Below the pieces are notes generated by a model. That model saw only the letters and a list, made by a program, of their open reading frames with translations. It did not search any database and was not told the origin of the DNA. Position numbers and translations under genes: made by a program. From Taibaiella lutea (GTDB lineage: Bacteria > Bacteroidota > Bacteroidia > Chitinophagales > Chitinophagaceae), in assembly GCF_008629695.1 (NCBI RefSeq), contig NZ_VWSH01000001.1:1391990-1455989 (forward strand): 64,000 bases of DNA, written 5' to 3'. Each line of letters starts with the position of its first letter. Position 1 is the first letter of the stretch. Positions 36,327 to 46,517 of this stretch are shown here, piece by piece.

Positions 36327-37349
36327 TTGGAAACCGCCGCTTCACATAAAAACAACTTTGATTTCCTAAGATTTCTCTTTGCATCACTCGTAATTTTTTC
36401 GCATTCTTACGCATTACTGCTGGGCAATATTGCTTTGGATCCATTTGTAAAGCGAAGTGACCGGGCTTTGTCCGAAATTGCTGTCTGTGGCTTTTTTGTT
36501 TTAAGCGGCTTCCTGATTCGCCAGAGCCAGGAACGCAGCAGTTCTGTCTTTTCCTTTTTCCGCAAAAGAGCCTTGCGCATTGTACCGGGGCTTTGGGTCG
36601 CCATAGTTGTTACAGTTTTTGTAATTGGTTGCCTGACCACCGAGATACCTTTAGCTGCATACCTCAGCAATAGCCAAACATGGAAATATCTTTTCAGTAA
36701 TAGCTTTTTAATGCCTGTTGCTAAAGAACTTCCCGGTGTTTTCAACCACAATCCGGAGACTGGAGTAAATGGTTCTTTATGGACCTTACGTTATGAAATT
36801 CTGTTTTATGCTTTATTAAGCTTTCTGTTTTTTATACCAAAAAAAAACAGCAAAGCATTTACGATTGCAGCCTTAATCATTTGCATTGCCGGCTATATGG
36901 CTATCAAAATGGATTTGGTCCCTGTTAAGGGCAATTTTCTGTTCTATTTTTTCAATCTTGGAATTTATTTTGCGGGTGGGGCCTGTCTTTCTTTATTCAC
37001 AGATTTTATAAAGCAACGAAAGAGTTTGCTGCTTTGCATTTCATCTATTATCTTTTTCGCTTTTACATTTATTTTCAAAAAGGAATATGAACTTATAAAC
37101 ATGTTCTCTTTTACGTTATTGGTAATATCTTTCGGACTACATTATTTTAAATTCCTGAATTTCAGTCAGTACACAGGCGATATATCTTACGGCACATACA
37201 TATATGCCTACCCTATTCAACAGGCATTGATAATTTGGTTGCATCCTGCAAATATCTGGACATTGATGATTCCATCTTTTCTGGTTGCGTGGCTTGCAGG
37301 TTGGCTTTCCTGGCACTTCATTGAAAAGCGCTTTCTGAAAAGAAAATAA
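36327..37349 (+). CDS. Acyltransferase 3 (OafA-like) membrane protein
   Basis: A 340-residue integral membrane protein with about ten hydrophobic segments. The start NNFDFLRFLFASLVIFSHSY contains the family's conserved His, and FFVLSGFLI follows near residue 56. Acyltransferase-3 proteins O-acetylate or O-acylate lipopolysaccharide, exopolysaccharide or peptidoglycan. No in-frame ATG lies upstream before a stop, and the first internal Met would cut conserved residues, so the TTG at 36327 is the likely start. The substrate is not evident; no polysaccharide cluster adjoins it. Confidence 0.85.
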   Translation: METAASHKNNFDFLRFLFASLVIFSHSYALLLGNIALDPFVKRSDRALSEIAVCGFFVLSGFLIRQSQERSSSVFSFFRKRALRIVPGLWVAIVVTVFVIGCLTTEIPLAAYLSNSQTWKYLFSNSFLMPVAKELPGVFNHNPETGVNGSLWTLRYEILFYALLSFLFFIPKKNSKAFTIAALIICIAGYMAIKMDLVPVKGNFLFYFFNLGIYFAGGACLSLFTDFIKQRKSLLLCISSIIFFAFTFIFKKEYELINMFSFTLLVISFGLHYFKFLNFSQYTGDISYGTYIYAYPIQQALIIWLHPANIWTLMIPSFLVAWLAGWLSWHFIEKRFLKRK

Positions 37350-37479
37350 TACCTCCGCAGCAAAATGGCATAATCAATATAAACAATAGAATCGTTCAAC
37401 AATGCATCAAAAGGAACTAATCCTCTATTTCCTATACCTTTGTTGGAATTTTCAAGCACAATATCACGGCAAATAGTCC

Positions 37480-39282
37480 ATGAAGCATATTCCAAAATTA
37501 TTAGGTTATCTCAAACCATTCAAGAGCAAGATTGCACTTTACTTCTTTACTACTTTACTGGCAATCGTCTTCGGGCTTTTTTCTTTTGGTATGTTGATTC
37601 CGGTGCTTCAGGTTTTATTTAATGGCGACCAGAAACCACAGACGTCCGGCACAGGGTTTGTGACAAGAACCACCAATTTCATAAATGATTTCGCCATAAC
37701 GCATGGAAAATTGAATGTGCTGTTTTATATCGTTCTTGCGTTGGTTATAACAACGATACTCAAAAACCTTTTTGTTTATTGTTCACTGCTTATATTAAAC
37801 CCCATACGCAATGCCGTAATGCGTCAATTGAGAGATGATCTTTACAGCAAAACATTATCATTACCCATCGGTTTTTTTACAGAGGAAAGAAAAGGCGATC
37901 TGATGTCGAGAATGACCAATGATGTGAGTGAGGTTGAGGTTTCTATTTTAAGTGTTGTGGAATCTTTGATAAGAGATCCACTCATGATTCTGTTTACACT
38001 TACCACAATGTTGTTTATAAGTCCGATGCTGACCTTGTTTCTTGTTCTAATTTTACCAATCGGTGGATTGGCAATAACAAAGGTCGGCAAATCATTGAAA
38101 CGCCCTTCTAACCAGGCTCAGGAGCAATTAGGTGAAATGCTTGCCAATGTAGAAGAAACATTAGGTGGCATGCGTATTATCAAAGCATTTAATGCGGAAA
38201 GGCATCAACAATTAAGGTTCCGTCACATCAATAACACTTTATTCCGCATCAGGAATAATATTGCCGCAAGGCGCGAAGCTGGTTCACCCATGTCTGAAAC
38301 ACTTGGCATCATAGTAGTTTCAGTGATTTTACTATGTGGGGGATATTTAATTTTTTCAGGAAAATCATCTTTGACCGGAGCTTTTTTCATTGGTTATATT
38401 TCATTGTTCTACAATCTTATTACGCCGATAAAGTCATTGTCGCAATCTTTCTACAACATGCAAAAAGGCTCGGCTGCATTAGACAGAATTCAGGAATTAT
38501 TGCAGGCTGAAAATACCATCGTCGAAATACCGGCTGCCAAATCCATAAACAGTTTCAACACTTCCATCGAACTAAAGAATGTTGGTTTTAGCTATGGCAA
38601 AAAGGAAATTTTAAAGAATATAAACCTTACCATTCAAAAAGGAAAAACCATTGCTTTGGTTGGTGCGTCTGGCGCAGGCAAAAGTACTTTGGCCGATTTG
38701 ATTCCCCGTTTTCACGATGTATCAAGCGGTGAAATTTTAATAGACGGTCAAAATATCAAAGACCTGAAAATTTATGATTTAAGAAGACTGATAGGTGTGG
38801 TTTCGCAGGAACCGATATTATTCAACGATACGCTGTCCAACAATATTACTTTAGGTACCGGGGGTATGAATCAACAACAGATTGAAGATGCCGCAAGGAT
38901 TGCCAACGCACATAATTTTATACTGAAAAAGAAGGAAGGTTATGAAACGTTTGCCGGCGACAGGGGTTCGCGTCTTAGTGGTGGGGAGCGTCAAAGAATT
39001 ACTATTGCCAGAGCCGTTTTGAAAAATCCGCCTATTTTAATTTTGGATGAAGCCACCTCATCTTTAGATACGGAATCGGAACGTATAGTGCAGGAAGCAA
39101 TTAATGTATTGATGCAAAACCGTACCTGTATTGTAATTGCGCATCGTTTGTCAACTGTCCAGCATGCAGACGAAATTATTGTATTGAATCATGGCGAGAT
39201 TATTGAAAGAGGCTCACACAATGATCTTATAGAGTTAACCGGTACTTACCGGAAATTGGTGGAGATGCAACAGTTGAAGTAG
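37480..39282 (+). CDS. MsbA-like ABC exporter (fused permease/ATPase)
   Basis: A 600-residue half-transporter: six membrane helices (~1-320) followed by a nucleotide-binding domain with Walker A VGASGAGKST (~393-402), signature LSGGERQR (~499) and Walker B ILILDEATSSLD. Homodimers of this layout flip lipids (MsbA, lipid A core) or export peptides and drugs. Lipid A flipping fits a cell with LpxK but is inference. Monocistronic, ends at a long palindrome. Confidence 0.88.
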   Translation: MKHIPKLLGYLKPFKSKIALYFFTTLLAIVFGLFSFGMLIPVLQVLFNGDQKPQTSGTGFVTRTTNFINDFAITHGKLNVLFYIVLALVITTILKNLFVYCSLLILNPIRNAVMRQLRDDLYSKTLSLPIGFFTEERKGDLMSRMTNDVSEVEVSILSVVESLIRDPLMILFTLTTMLFISPMLTLFLVLILPIGGLAITKVGKSLKRPSNQAQEQLGEMLANVEETLGGMRIIKAFNAERHQQLRFRHINNTLFRIRNNIAARREAGSPMSETLGIIVVSVILLCGGYLIFSGKSSLTGAFFIGYISLFYNLITPIKSLSQSFYNMQKGSAALDRIQELLQAENTIVEIPAAKSINSFNTSIELKNVGFSYGKKEILKNINLTIQKGKTIALVGASGAGKSTLADLIPRFHDVSSGEILIDGQNIKDLKIYDLRRLIGVVSQEPILFNDTLSNNITLGTGGMNQQQIEDAARIANAHNFILKKKEGYETFAGDRGSRLSGGERQRITIARAVLKNPPILILDEATSSLDTESERIVQEAINVLMQNRTCIVIAHRLSTVQHADEIIVLNHGEIIERGSHNDLIELTGTYRKLVEMQQLK

Positions 39283-39324
39283 TTATAATTAAACTTATAT
39301 TTTCCCGGGGTAAGTCTTTAAAAT

Positions 39325-39372
39325 CCTGCATATAAATGGCCGTCTTAATTAAGACGGCCATTTATATGCAGG
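39325..39372. terminator. Bidirectional terminator: perfect 48-bp palindrome
   Basis: 24-bp arms, no spacer, centre AATT at 39347-39350; lies between the convergent ABC exporter and T9SS type A genes. Confidence 0.85.
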
Positions 39373-39388
39373 GAAAAAGAAGTTGTAT

Positions 39389-40381
39389 TTATTTAACTAC
39401 AAACTTCTTGGTAAATATCCCGTTCTTAGTAGTAACCTTAGCTGTATAAATACCGGAAGCAAGGCTTCGGATATCTAATTTTGACAAGGAAGTCTTTGCA
39501 TTTGCATTCAGTACTTTTTGTCCAAAAACATTGAATACATCAATATTATTAATTACTTCATCTTTAACAGAGAAGCTAATGTAATCTTTACCCGGATTAG
39601 GATACAATGAAACTATACTGCTATTTTTCTCAACATTATTAATACCACTTACATTTTCAGTAGTAACTTTTATATCGTCTATATAATAAGTATTGACTAA
39701 ATCAGGATTATCTTCATCCTGATAGCTAAAAAAGTCAAATGCAGCTACAGATTTTTTTGCACCCGGCCAATCATTACCTACCTGTGGTTGAAAATAAACT
39801 ACTTCTGTTCCATCCACATATAAGCTGAGTGTCAGATTATCCAAATCCATAACTTGCTTTAAAGTAAACCATTGATCTGTTACTAATGGCGCGTATGCAT
39901 ACAGATAACCTACAGTATCTACTGCAAAAGTCCACACTAATTTATGAGCTAAGCTTTCACCTCCCGGAAGAGTATCTGTTGCAGCATAAGTATTAATATA
40001 GCATTGAAAACCAAATGAACCACCCGGAGTAGCTTGTTCCTGTAAGTTATAATAAGCAACAGAATCTGCCGGTACAAACATTTTCCATTCTGCTGTGATT
40101 TTTCCATGAGTATAAACCGACGGCATTTTTAATAATGCATCCTGACCATTGCCATCATTATGTGGCCCAACATAGCCGGATTTGGTGCCACCTGGTGATG
40201 CTCTTACATCACTTACCATCATGTTTAAGGTTTCATCGTCCGCAAGCTGCCAGTTGCTCCAATTACCTCCATAAAGCGAACCGATATTGTAACTTTCAAA
40301 ACCATCGTCGATAACCGTGGTCTGTGCATTGGCCATTGAAATCATCGTGAGAGCAAGGCCTAATAGATAAATCTTTTTCAT
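39389..40381 (-). CDS. T9SS type A sorting domain-containing secreted protein
   Basis: A 330-residue protein: signal peptide (MKKIYLLGLALTMISMANAQ, residues 1-20), a beta-sandwich, concanavalin-like region (~25-240; FESYNIGSLYGG, FDFFSYQD, YYIDDIKV), and a T9SS type A C-terminal domain (~255-330; VSLYPNPGKDYISF to FTKKFVVK). Similar Bacteroidota proteins are annotated as LamG-like or of unknown function; carbohydrate binding is plausible but no catalytic residues are apparent. Confidence 0.82.
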   Translation of the reverse strand: MKKIYLLGLALTMISMANAQTTVIDDGFESYNIGSLYGGNWSNWQLADDETLNMMVSDVRASPGGTKSGYVGPHNDGNGQDALLKMPSVYTHGKITAEWKMFVPADSVAYYNLQEQATPGGSFGFQCYINTYAATDTLPGGESLAHKLVWTFAVDTVGYLYAYAPLVTDQWFTLKQVMDLDNLTLSLYVDGTEVVYFQPQVGNDWPGAKKSVAAFDFFSYQDEDNPDLVNTYYIDDIKVTTENVSGINNVEKNSSIVSLYPNPGKDYISFSVKDEVINNIDVFNVFGQKVLNANAKTSLSKLDIRSLASGIYTAKVTTKNGIFTKKFVVK

Positions 40382-40438
40382 AAGTCAATATTTTTGCAAT
40401 AAAGATACAAGTTTTACCTTCATCTTCCAAACTGTAAA

Positions 40439-43400
40439 TCACTGCAATGCACTTCTTATATTTCTTTTTTTCATAAAAAATATCAAATTACTTGTCTTTT
40501 TTGTCCTGTCTATTATTTCGAGCGTCATTCCTTTTTCGTCGGCCCAATCTTCAATAAACTGCTTACTGATAAAATGCAAGTCATTTTTTGTTTTATTGAA
40601 ATTTAGAATCCGGGTGCTCCATTTTTCAGTACGTTTTGTGCCTTCATGCCGTTCCTTTAAATCTTCCACACCATCCCGCACAATTAGGACTCCTTCATCT
40701 TTCAACGCTTGAAATGCCTTATCCAACAAAGCTTTTTGTTCATCCGGCAACATATAATGCAATACATCGCTGATGATTATACCATCACATTCCTTGAGCT
40801 GATATTCTGTCAAGTCTGCACATTCAAAATTTATTTTCGGAGCAATCGAGGCTGCCGTCTCATCCAATAATTTAGATTTTTGTTTACGTAAATACAACTT
40901 CTTCTCTTTCTCTCTTAAATAAACATTTTGTGCAGTAACAATTTTTTCCTCATCATAATCAACACCGGTGAAATGCCTGCCTTCCGATGCCCAATGCAAA
41001 GCATAAGTCATAAATCCATAGCCGCAGCCAAGGTCATAGAACTTACCTTTTTCTGGCAATAATCGGTGAAACGGTTCATAGTAATCTTCCAATGCAATCT
41101 TTATTCTGCAATACCACTCCAATACAGGTCCTTTATAAATATAACCTTTGATAAGCTGTTCTCTGAAATATCGTGGTGTTTCGTTTTGTTCTTTTATTAT
41201 TTGAAATTCCTTCTTGAAATAACGATTTATCATCTTTGTTCTCTGACTATACCCTGTTCCCATGGCAATATCTGAAGATTTTATTGATGGAAGCATTTTC
41301 ATTGTTGTAGTACCGTTTTTCAATAACCAGTCACTTTTTTCCATTGTGTAATGCACCCCATGAAACACCAATGGAATGATATCCAATTCCAATTGTTCTG
41401 CAATGTAAAACGCGCCTTTATGAAACCTGTGAATGGTATCGTCATATGAACGCGTACCTTCAGGAAATACGATAATACCATAACCCCTGTTTATCAAATC
41501 GCGCAATGGTTCAATGCTATCTTCCGCTCCGTTTGCCACCGGATAATATTCTGCCATTCTTACAATTTTCCCAAACACAGGCGAACGCCACACCCATTTA
41601 TTAGTAAGTAAAACAAGTTTTGGATGTATCATCGTAACCATCAGAATATCAAGAAAAGAAGAATGGTTAGCAATATAAACGGCAGGTTTCCTGAAAACAT
41701 CTTTATCAGGAATTTCAACCACCTTTTTTACATTCATCATAATATACATCAGGCTTCCTGTATATTTACTCAACATAAAATGAAACAAATATTTGCTGCG
41801 CTTCTTTCCAAAGGGCCTTAATCCGATTAATATTATGCCAAACAAGGTTAGAAGAATGCATCCTGCAAGGAAATAAACGAAAGCAAATACAGATTTCGAT
41901 AAGCTCCATAAAGTAAAAGGCATAAAACCCTTATCCGCTCTGCGTTGTATCAAAAAATTAAACAAAACAGGCTGCAATACCTGCGATACAAAAACAACAC
42001 ATAACAATCCCAAAATAGATATAGCTGCAATCGATTGCAAGGCAGGGTGCCTGGCAAAAACCAATGTGCCTAAACCAATGATAGTAGTCATTACAGATAA
42101 ATAGACCGCAGATCGGGACGAAGACAAACTATTCTTACCTGTCCGGTATTGTTCCATCAAACTATCCATCATAAAAATGCTGTAATCGTCGCCAAGGCCA
42201 AATATTAATGTGGAAATGATGATGTTTACAATATTGAACTTGAGTCCCGCAATAGCCATTATACCTAAAATCCATATCCAGGTCACAACCATAGGTAGAA
42301 AAGAAATAAGAGCCAGTTCAATACGGCCGTAAGCAATAAGTAAAGCCAGCAATACCAGAGCACCGGAGAAGAAAAGAATTTTATTAAAATCGGTGTTCAA
42401 TAAGTTCAATAATCTTTCGGAAACGGATTGCTTATCGGTTATGATGACTTGTCTATTTTTTTGAAGTTCATTTAATACCTCACGACGAGCTTGCGGTTCT
42501 ACTTTTAAAGTCGCAATTACATAATGTGCATTATCTTTTTCACTAACTGCATTGGGAAATAATTGCAATAAAAAAGTGCGTGCATCTTTATCGAAAGGGT
42601 AATATTGTTGTTTAATGGTTTGCGCAAAGGCATCGAAAGCATGAACGTTGAAACCCGCTGCTACAGCATTATCAGAAACAGCATTTAAGGTTTGCCTGAC
42701 ACGAGCTTCATTCCAGAATCGTTGCCATCTCTCAATTCTGAGACGTTGTTCTTTTTCTGATGGCAGTAATGTAACAGGATTGATTGCATTCCTTATTTTA
42801 CCAGATTGCTTTAATTGCTGTAACAGTTGTTTGGTTGATTCTAATTTCTGTGAAGCAAGCTCACCGCTGCTATCTTTAGCCACTACAAAAACAGCGCTTA
42901 AGGCGTAAGCATTGTTTTTATTCAATTCATCTTGTGCCTGTTTTAATTTCGGTGACATATAATTCAGATGCATCAAATCTCCATCGAATTGCACTTTTTT
43001 TGCAAAATAAAACAGGATAGGCGTCGCAATCAGAACAAATAGTAACAGCCATTTGCTGCCTTCCGGTTTCAGCAAGGCAAGTTTATCAATCAGGTTTAAT
43101 TTAAACTCAGGATGATTTTTCTCTTTTGACGATTTTTCATTTAATAAATGCGGTAAAAAAATCAGCGTAAATAACGATGCGCCCGCAAGGCTTGATGCTG
43201 CAAACGTTCCTAAATCCTGCAATAACGGAGCATTAGCCAAACGCAATGCAAGAAAGGCTCCCACCGTTGTCAGTCCGCCTAATGTCAAAGGAAAAACAAG
43301 CGTACGTACATTTTCACGCATATCAGGATGCGTACGGGCATGGCTCATAAAATGTACCGAAAAGTCAATGACAATTCCAAGAATAATAGCCCCGGCTCCA

Positions 43401-44374
43401 ATTGCAATAATAGAAACAGAGCCTTGTATCAACGCGGTTAACGCAAGGCCAAACAGGCCACCGAAAACAACAGGCACCATTAATAGTAAAGGTGTGCGTT
43501 TACGACGAAATACATAATAGGTTAGCGCCAGTAAAAGCAGGATTGTGATACTCAATGTAAGAATTGTATCATCACGCATCTGAACAGCATTGCCCGCAGC
43601 CACAGCGGGACCTCCAAAATAACTGATATGAAGATTGGGATATTTACGCTCCCATTTTGCAATCAAAGCGTCGAGGTCTTTAAAGAAAGCCGCATTTTTC
43701 CCTGTTGCAGAAGCAGGATTTTTTAAATCAATAAAGAAGGTTAAACGCTTTGCATCGCTGCTAAAAATATAACCATTATACAATTCGTAGCCGGGGTCAA
43801 ACTGTAAAGACTGAAACTTTTGAAAAGCAAGCGGCATAATCCCTATCGGGTCCTGAGCAATCCATTGCTTCGCCACCATTCCGGCTGGTGACAGCAGAAG
43901 CTTATGTTCTTTTTCCAGCGTCGATCTTATCCGGGCAGGCTGTATTAAAGAATCAATTTTCTGATAATCGCTTTCTTCTAAAAATAAGGGCAGATATTGT
44001 AAAGCTATTATTGAAAACTGCTGTTCTTTTTCATCATTAATTTGAGATTGTATTTGCCTGATATTATCTTTTGCGTTCTTATTTAAATCTGCTTCTAATG
44101 ATTGCTGCAGTATTATTAAACTATCCGGATTACTAAGCAAACTATCTTTAAAAGAAAGTGTAAATATTATCTGTTCCCCCGTTTTGGTTTTATTCAGCAC
44201 GTCATTCATTGCTTCAATGGAAGCATCGTGCGGAATCATTTTATTGATATCATTTTCAAACCGGATACGTGAAGCACCGATACCGCAAAGCAGAAATAAG
44301 CTTATAAAGCAAATCCAGTATAGCGTTTTGCGTTTTTCGAAGAAATCAAAAATGGAGGTAAATATTGATTGCAT
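40439..44374 (-). CDS. MMPL transporter / lysophospholipid acyltransferase / methyltransferase fusion
   Basis: A 1311-residue three-domain protein. Residues 1-~820 form an RND/MMPL-type exporter with two blocks of membrane helices and periplasmic domains. A PlsC-like acyltransferase follows, with NHSSFLD (903-909) and FPEGTRS (970-976). A class I SAM-dependent methyltransferase closes it, with motif I DLGCGYG (1114-1120). The same fusion is known in Bacteroidota, often within flexirubin/aryl-polyene pigment clusters, where it probably handles export and lipid attachment. No other pigment gene is in the window. The ATG at 44374 is preferred over a TTG four codons upstream. Confidence 0.9.
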   Translation of the reverse strand: MQSIFTSIFDFFEKRKTLYWICFISLFLLCGIGASRIRFENDINKMIPHDASIEAMNDVLNKTKTGEQIIFTLSFKDSLLSNPDSLIILQQSLEADLNKNAKDNIRQIQSQINDEKEQQFSIIALQYLPLFLEESDYQKIDSLIQPARIRSTLEKEHKLLLSPAGMVAKQWIAQDPIGIMPLAFQKFQSLQFDPGYELYNGYIFSSDAKRLTFFIDLKNPASATGKNAAFFKDLDALIAKWERKYPNLHISYFGGPAVAAGNAVQMRDDTILTLSITILLLLALTYYVFRRKRTPLLLMVPVVFGGLFGLALTALIQGSVSIIAIGAGAIILGIVIDFSVHFMSHARTHPDMRENVRTLVFPLTLGGLTTVGAFLALRLANAPLLQDLGTFAASSLAGASLFTLIFLPHLLNEKSSKEKNHPEFKLNLIDKLALLKPEGSKWLLLFVLIATPILFYFAKKVQFDGDLMHLNYMSPKLKQAQDELNKNNAYALSAVFVVAKDSSGELASQKLESTKQLLQQLKQSGKIRNAINPVTLLPSEKEQRLRIERWQRFWNEARVRQTLNAVSDNAVAAGFNVHAFDAFAQTIKQQYYPFDKDARTFLLQLFPNAVSEKDNAHYVIATLKVEPQARREVLNELQKNRQVIITDKQSVSERLLNLLNTDFNKILFFSGALVLLALLIAYGRIELALISFLPMVVTWIWILGIMAIAGLKFNIVNIIISTLIFGLGDDYSIFMMDSLMEQYRTGKNSLSSSRSAVYLSVMTTIIGLGTLVFARHPALQSIAAISILGLLCVVFVSQVLQPVLFNFLIQRRADKGFMPFTLWSLSKSVFAFVYFLAGCILLTLFGIILIGLRPFGKKRSKYLFHFMLSKYTGSLMYIMMNVKKVVEIPDKDVFRKPAVYIANHSSFLDILMVTMIHPKLVLLTNKWVWRSPVFGKIVRMAEYYPVANGAEDSIEPLRDLINRGYGIIVFPEGTRSYDDTIHRFHKGAFYIAEQLELDIIPLVFHGVHYTMEKSDWLLKNGTTTMKMLPSIKSSDIAMGTGYSQRTKMINRYFKKEFQIIKEQNETPRYFREQLIKGYIYKGPVLEWYCRIKIALEDYYEPFHRLLPEKGKFYDLGCGYGFMTYALHWASEGRHFTGVDYDEEKIVTAQNVYLREKEKKLYLRKQKSKLLDETAASIAPKINFECADLTEYQLKECDGIIISDVLHYMLPDEQKALLDKAFQALKDEGVLIVRDGVEDLKERHEGTKRTEKWSTRILNFNKTKNDLHFISKQFIEDWADEKGMTLEIIDRTKKTSNLIFFMKKRNIRSALQ

Positions 44375-44505
44375 AATGAGTGACAAACTTACAAAATTGT
44401 CGGAACTGTGATTATTTGATTTACAGGATTAGTATTGCAAGATTGAAATAAAGAATTTCATTCCTGATAAGACTAAATTTGATAAAACATAGTTTTAATA
44501 AAAAA

Positions 44506-44527
44506 AATCCCGCTCGAAAGCGGGATT
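44506..44527 (-). terminator. Terminator of rpsA
   Basis: 9-bp GC-rich stem (44506-44514 with 44519-44527), CGAA loop, followed on the minus strand by a T7-8 run. Confidence 0.9.
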
Positions 44528-44556
44528 CTTCAATATTCGAAAACGTGAATCGGAAA

Positions 44557-46371
44557 TTATTTTCCTTCTTCTTCGTTTTTCAATTTGTTTTTAAGATCAG
44601 CCAAAGCACCTAAATCACCTAAAGTAGCTTTTTCAACTTTAGACTGGATGTTTTTAACAGCTTTCTTTGTGTTATCAGCGTCAGCCTGAGCAGCTTTGTT
44701 TTCAGCTTCTTTTTCTTCAGCTTTTACTTGCTCCCAAACACGGCTATGAGAAACCATGATGCGTTTGTCGTTACGATCGAATTCGATGATTACGAATGGT
44801 AAAGTTTCATCAACACCAACTATAGAATCATCTTCTTTACGAAGGTGACGTGCAGGTGCGAATGCTTCCAGACCATATTGCAATTGAACAACAGCGCCTT
44901 TATCATCTTTACGGATCACAGTACCTTCATGTTGAGAACCGATTGGGAAAATACCTTCGAAAGTATTCCACGGATCATCTTCCAATTGTTTGTGACCTAA
45001 AGATAATTTACGGTTTTCTTTATCGATAGAAAGGATGCTTACTTCGATTTCATCACCAACTTTAGTGAACTCACTTGGGTGATTGTAACGTTTAGTCCAG
45101 CTAAGGTCGCTGATATGAATCATACCACCGATACCAGTTTCCAATTCAACGAAAACACCATAAGGAGTAATGTTTTTCACAGTTCCTTTATGACGGCTTT
45201 CTAATGGGAATTTAGCTTCGATATCTCCCCAAGGATCATCAGTCAATTGTTTGATGGACAAGCTCATTTTGCGTTCGTCTTTATCAAGCGTCACAACTTT
45301 TGCGCTATATTCATCGCCCATTTTGAAGAATTCCTTAGCGTTGATTGGCTGAGAGCTCCAAGTGATTTCAGACACGTGAACCAAACCTTCAACACCCGGC
45401 ATTACTTCCAAGAAAGCACCGTAATCTTCAATATTTACAACTTTTCCTTTTACGGTTGCGCCTTCTACTATTTCAGCAGGAAGGTTATCCCAAGGATGAG
45501 CAGTTAATTGTTTTAAACCTAAGCTGATACGTTTTTTCTCATCATCGAAATCCAATACTACCACGTTCAGTTTCTGACCGTTTGATAATACTTCGTTCGG
45601 GTGAGAAATACGTCCCCAACTGATGTCAGTGATATATAACAAACCATCTACGCCGCCAAGGTCAACGAATGCACCGAAATCAGTAACATTTTTGATAGTT
45701 CCTTCAAGAACCTGACCTTTTTCAAGCTTAGACATAATCTCGCCGCGTTGTTGTTCCAAATCGCTTTCAATAAGCGCTTTGTGAGAAACCACAGCATTAC
45801 GGATTTGTTCGTTGATTTTTACAACTTTAAAATCCATTGTTTTACCTACATATTGATCGTAATCCGTTACAGGTTTTACGTCAATTTGAGAACCAGGTAA
45901 GAACGTTTCCAGACCATTAACGTCCACAATAAGACCGCCTTTGGTTTTAGAAGTAATTGTACCGGTAACCACTTCGCCTGATTTGAAGTAATCCACCACA
46001 TTTTGCCAGCTACGTACCTGACGAGCCTGGCGACGGCTAAGGCTTAGCTGGCCATCGCGGTCTTCTTTTTCCAATACCAATACTTCGATTTCGTCGCCGA
46101 TTGCAAGGTTTGGCATGTCACGGAACTCGTTCAAAGAAACAAGACCGTCTGATTTAAAACCGATGTTTACGATAGCATCTGTTTTAGTTAAACCAACAAT
46201 TGTACCCTGAATCAATTCTGATTCGGTAATATTTTTGAAGGTTGATTCGTAGCTTTTTTCAAGCTCTTCGCGTACTTCTTTAGAGTAAGTAGCGACGTTT
46301 CGCTTATCGACGTTCCAGTTGAAATCGTCATGAGCGCTGTTTTGAGTGTTAAGAATTTGAGTTTCTTCCAA
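44557..46371 (-). CDS. rpsA: 30S ribosomal protein S1
   Basis: A 604-residue protein with six S1 RNA-binding repeats (each recognisable by GTV/GTI...GAFVDLGG... or GVFVELETGIGG..., and HPWDNL/DDPWG linkers), and Lys/Glu-rich ends. S1 helps unfold mRNA 5' regions on the 30S subunit. The start is a TTG at 46371: the next ATG lies inside the first S1 repeat, and a strong Shine-Dalgarno AAAAGGAGG ends 9 bases upstream of TTG. A -7 box lies at 46407. Such a strong SD is unusual in this phylum. Confidence 0.95.
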   Translation of the reverse strand: MEETQILNTQNSAHDDFNWNVDKRNVATYSKEVREELEKSYESTFKNITESELIQGTIVGLTKTDAIVNIGFKSDGLVSLNEFRDMPNLAIGDEIEVLVLEKEDRDGQLSLSRRQARQVRSWQNVVDYFKSGEVVTGTITSKTKGGLIVDVNGLETFLPGSQIDVKPVTDYDQYVGKTMDFKVVKINEQIRNAVVSHKALIESDLEQQRGEIMSKLEKGQVLEGTIKNVTDFGAFVDLGGVDGLLYITDISWGRISHPNEVLSNGQKLNVVVLDFDDEKKRISLGLKQLTAHPWDNLPAEIVEGATVKGKVVNIEDYGAFLEVMPGVEGLVHVSEITWSSQPINAKEFFKMGDEYSAKVVTLDKDERKMSLSIKQLTDDPWGDIEAKFPLESRHKGTVKNITPYGVFVELETGIGGMIHISDLSWTKRYNHPSEFTKVGDEIEVSILSIDKENRKLSLGHKQLEDDPWNTFEGIFPIGSQHEGTVIRKDDKGAVVQLQYGLEAFAPARHLRKEDDSIVGVDETLPFVIIEFDRNDKRIMVSHSRVWEQVKAEEKEAENKAAQADADNTKKAVKNIQSKVEKATLGDLGALADLKNKLKNEEEGK

Positions 46372-46380
46372 TGTTAAAGT

Positions 46381-46389
46381 CCTCCTTTT
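46381..46389 (-). promoter_or_regulatory. Strong Shine-Dalgarno of rpsA (AAAAGGAGG)
   Basis: Minus-strand AAAAGGAGG, 9-base spacer to the TTG start. It decides the start and is the strongest ribosome-binding site I noticed in the window. Confidence 0.85.
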
Positions 46390-46406
46390 AATAGAAATTT
46401 GGACGG

Positions 46407-46414
46407 CAAAGGTA
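46407..46414 (-). promoter_or_regulatory. -7 box TACCTTTG, rpsA
   Basis: Exact TAnnTTTG match, implying a short 5' leader of roughly 30 bases that contains the Shine-Dalgarno. Confidence 0.65.
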
Positions 46415-46455
46415 AGATTTTTTTATAATAGAAAAATTATTTTCTGAAAATAAAT

Positions 46456-46480
46456 AAAACCGCCCGGATCGGGCGGTTTT
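46456..46480 (-). terminator. Terminator of the choice-of-anchor L gene
   Basis: 11-bp GC-rich stem (AAAACCGCCCG with its complement), GAT loop, A/T tails on both sides; separates it from rpsA. Confidence 0.88.
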
Positions 46481-46517
46481 ACTATTAAAATTAAATGCGA
46501 TTATTACAACAGTTTCT

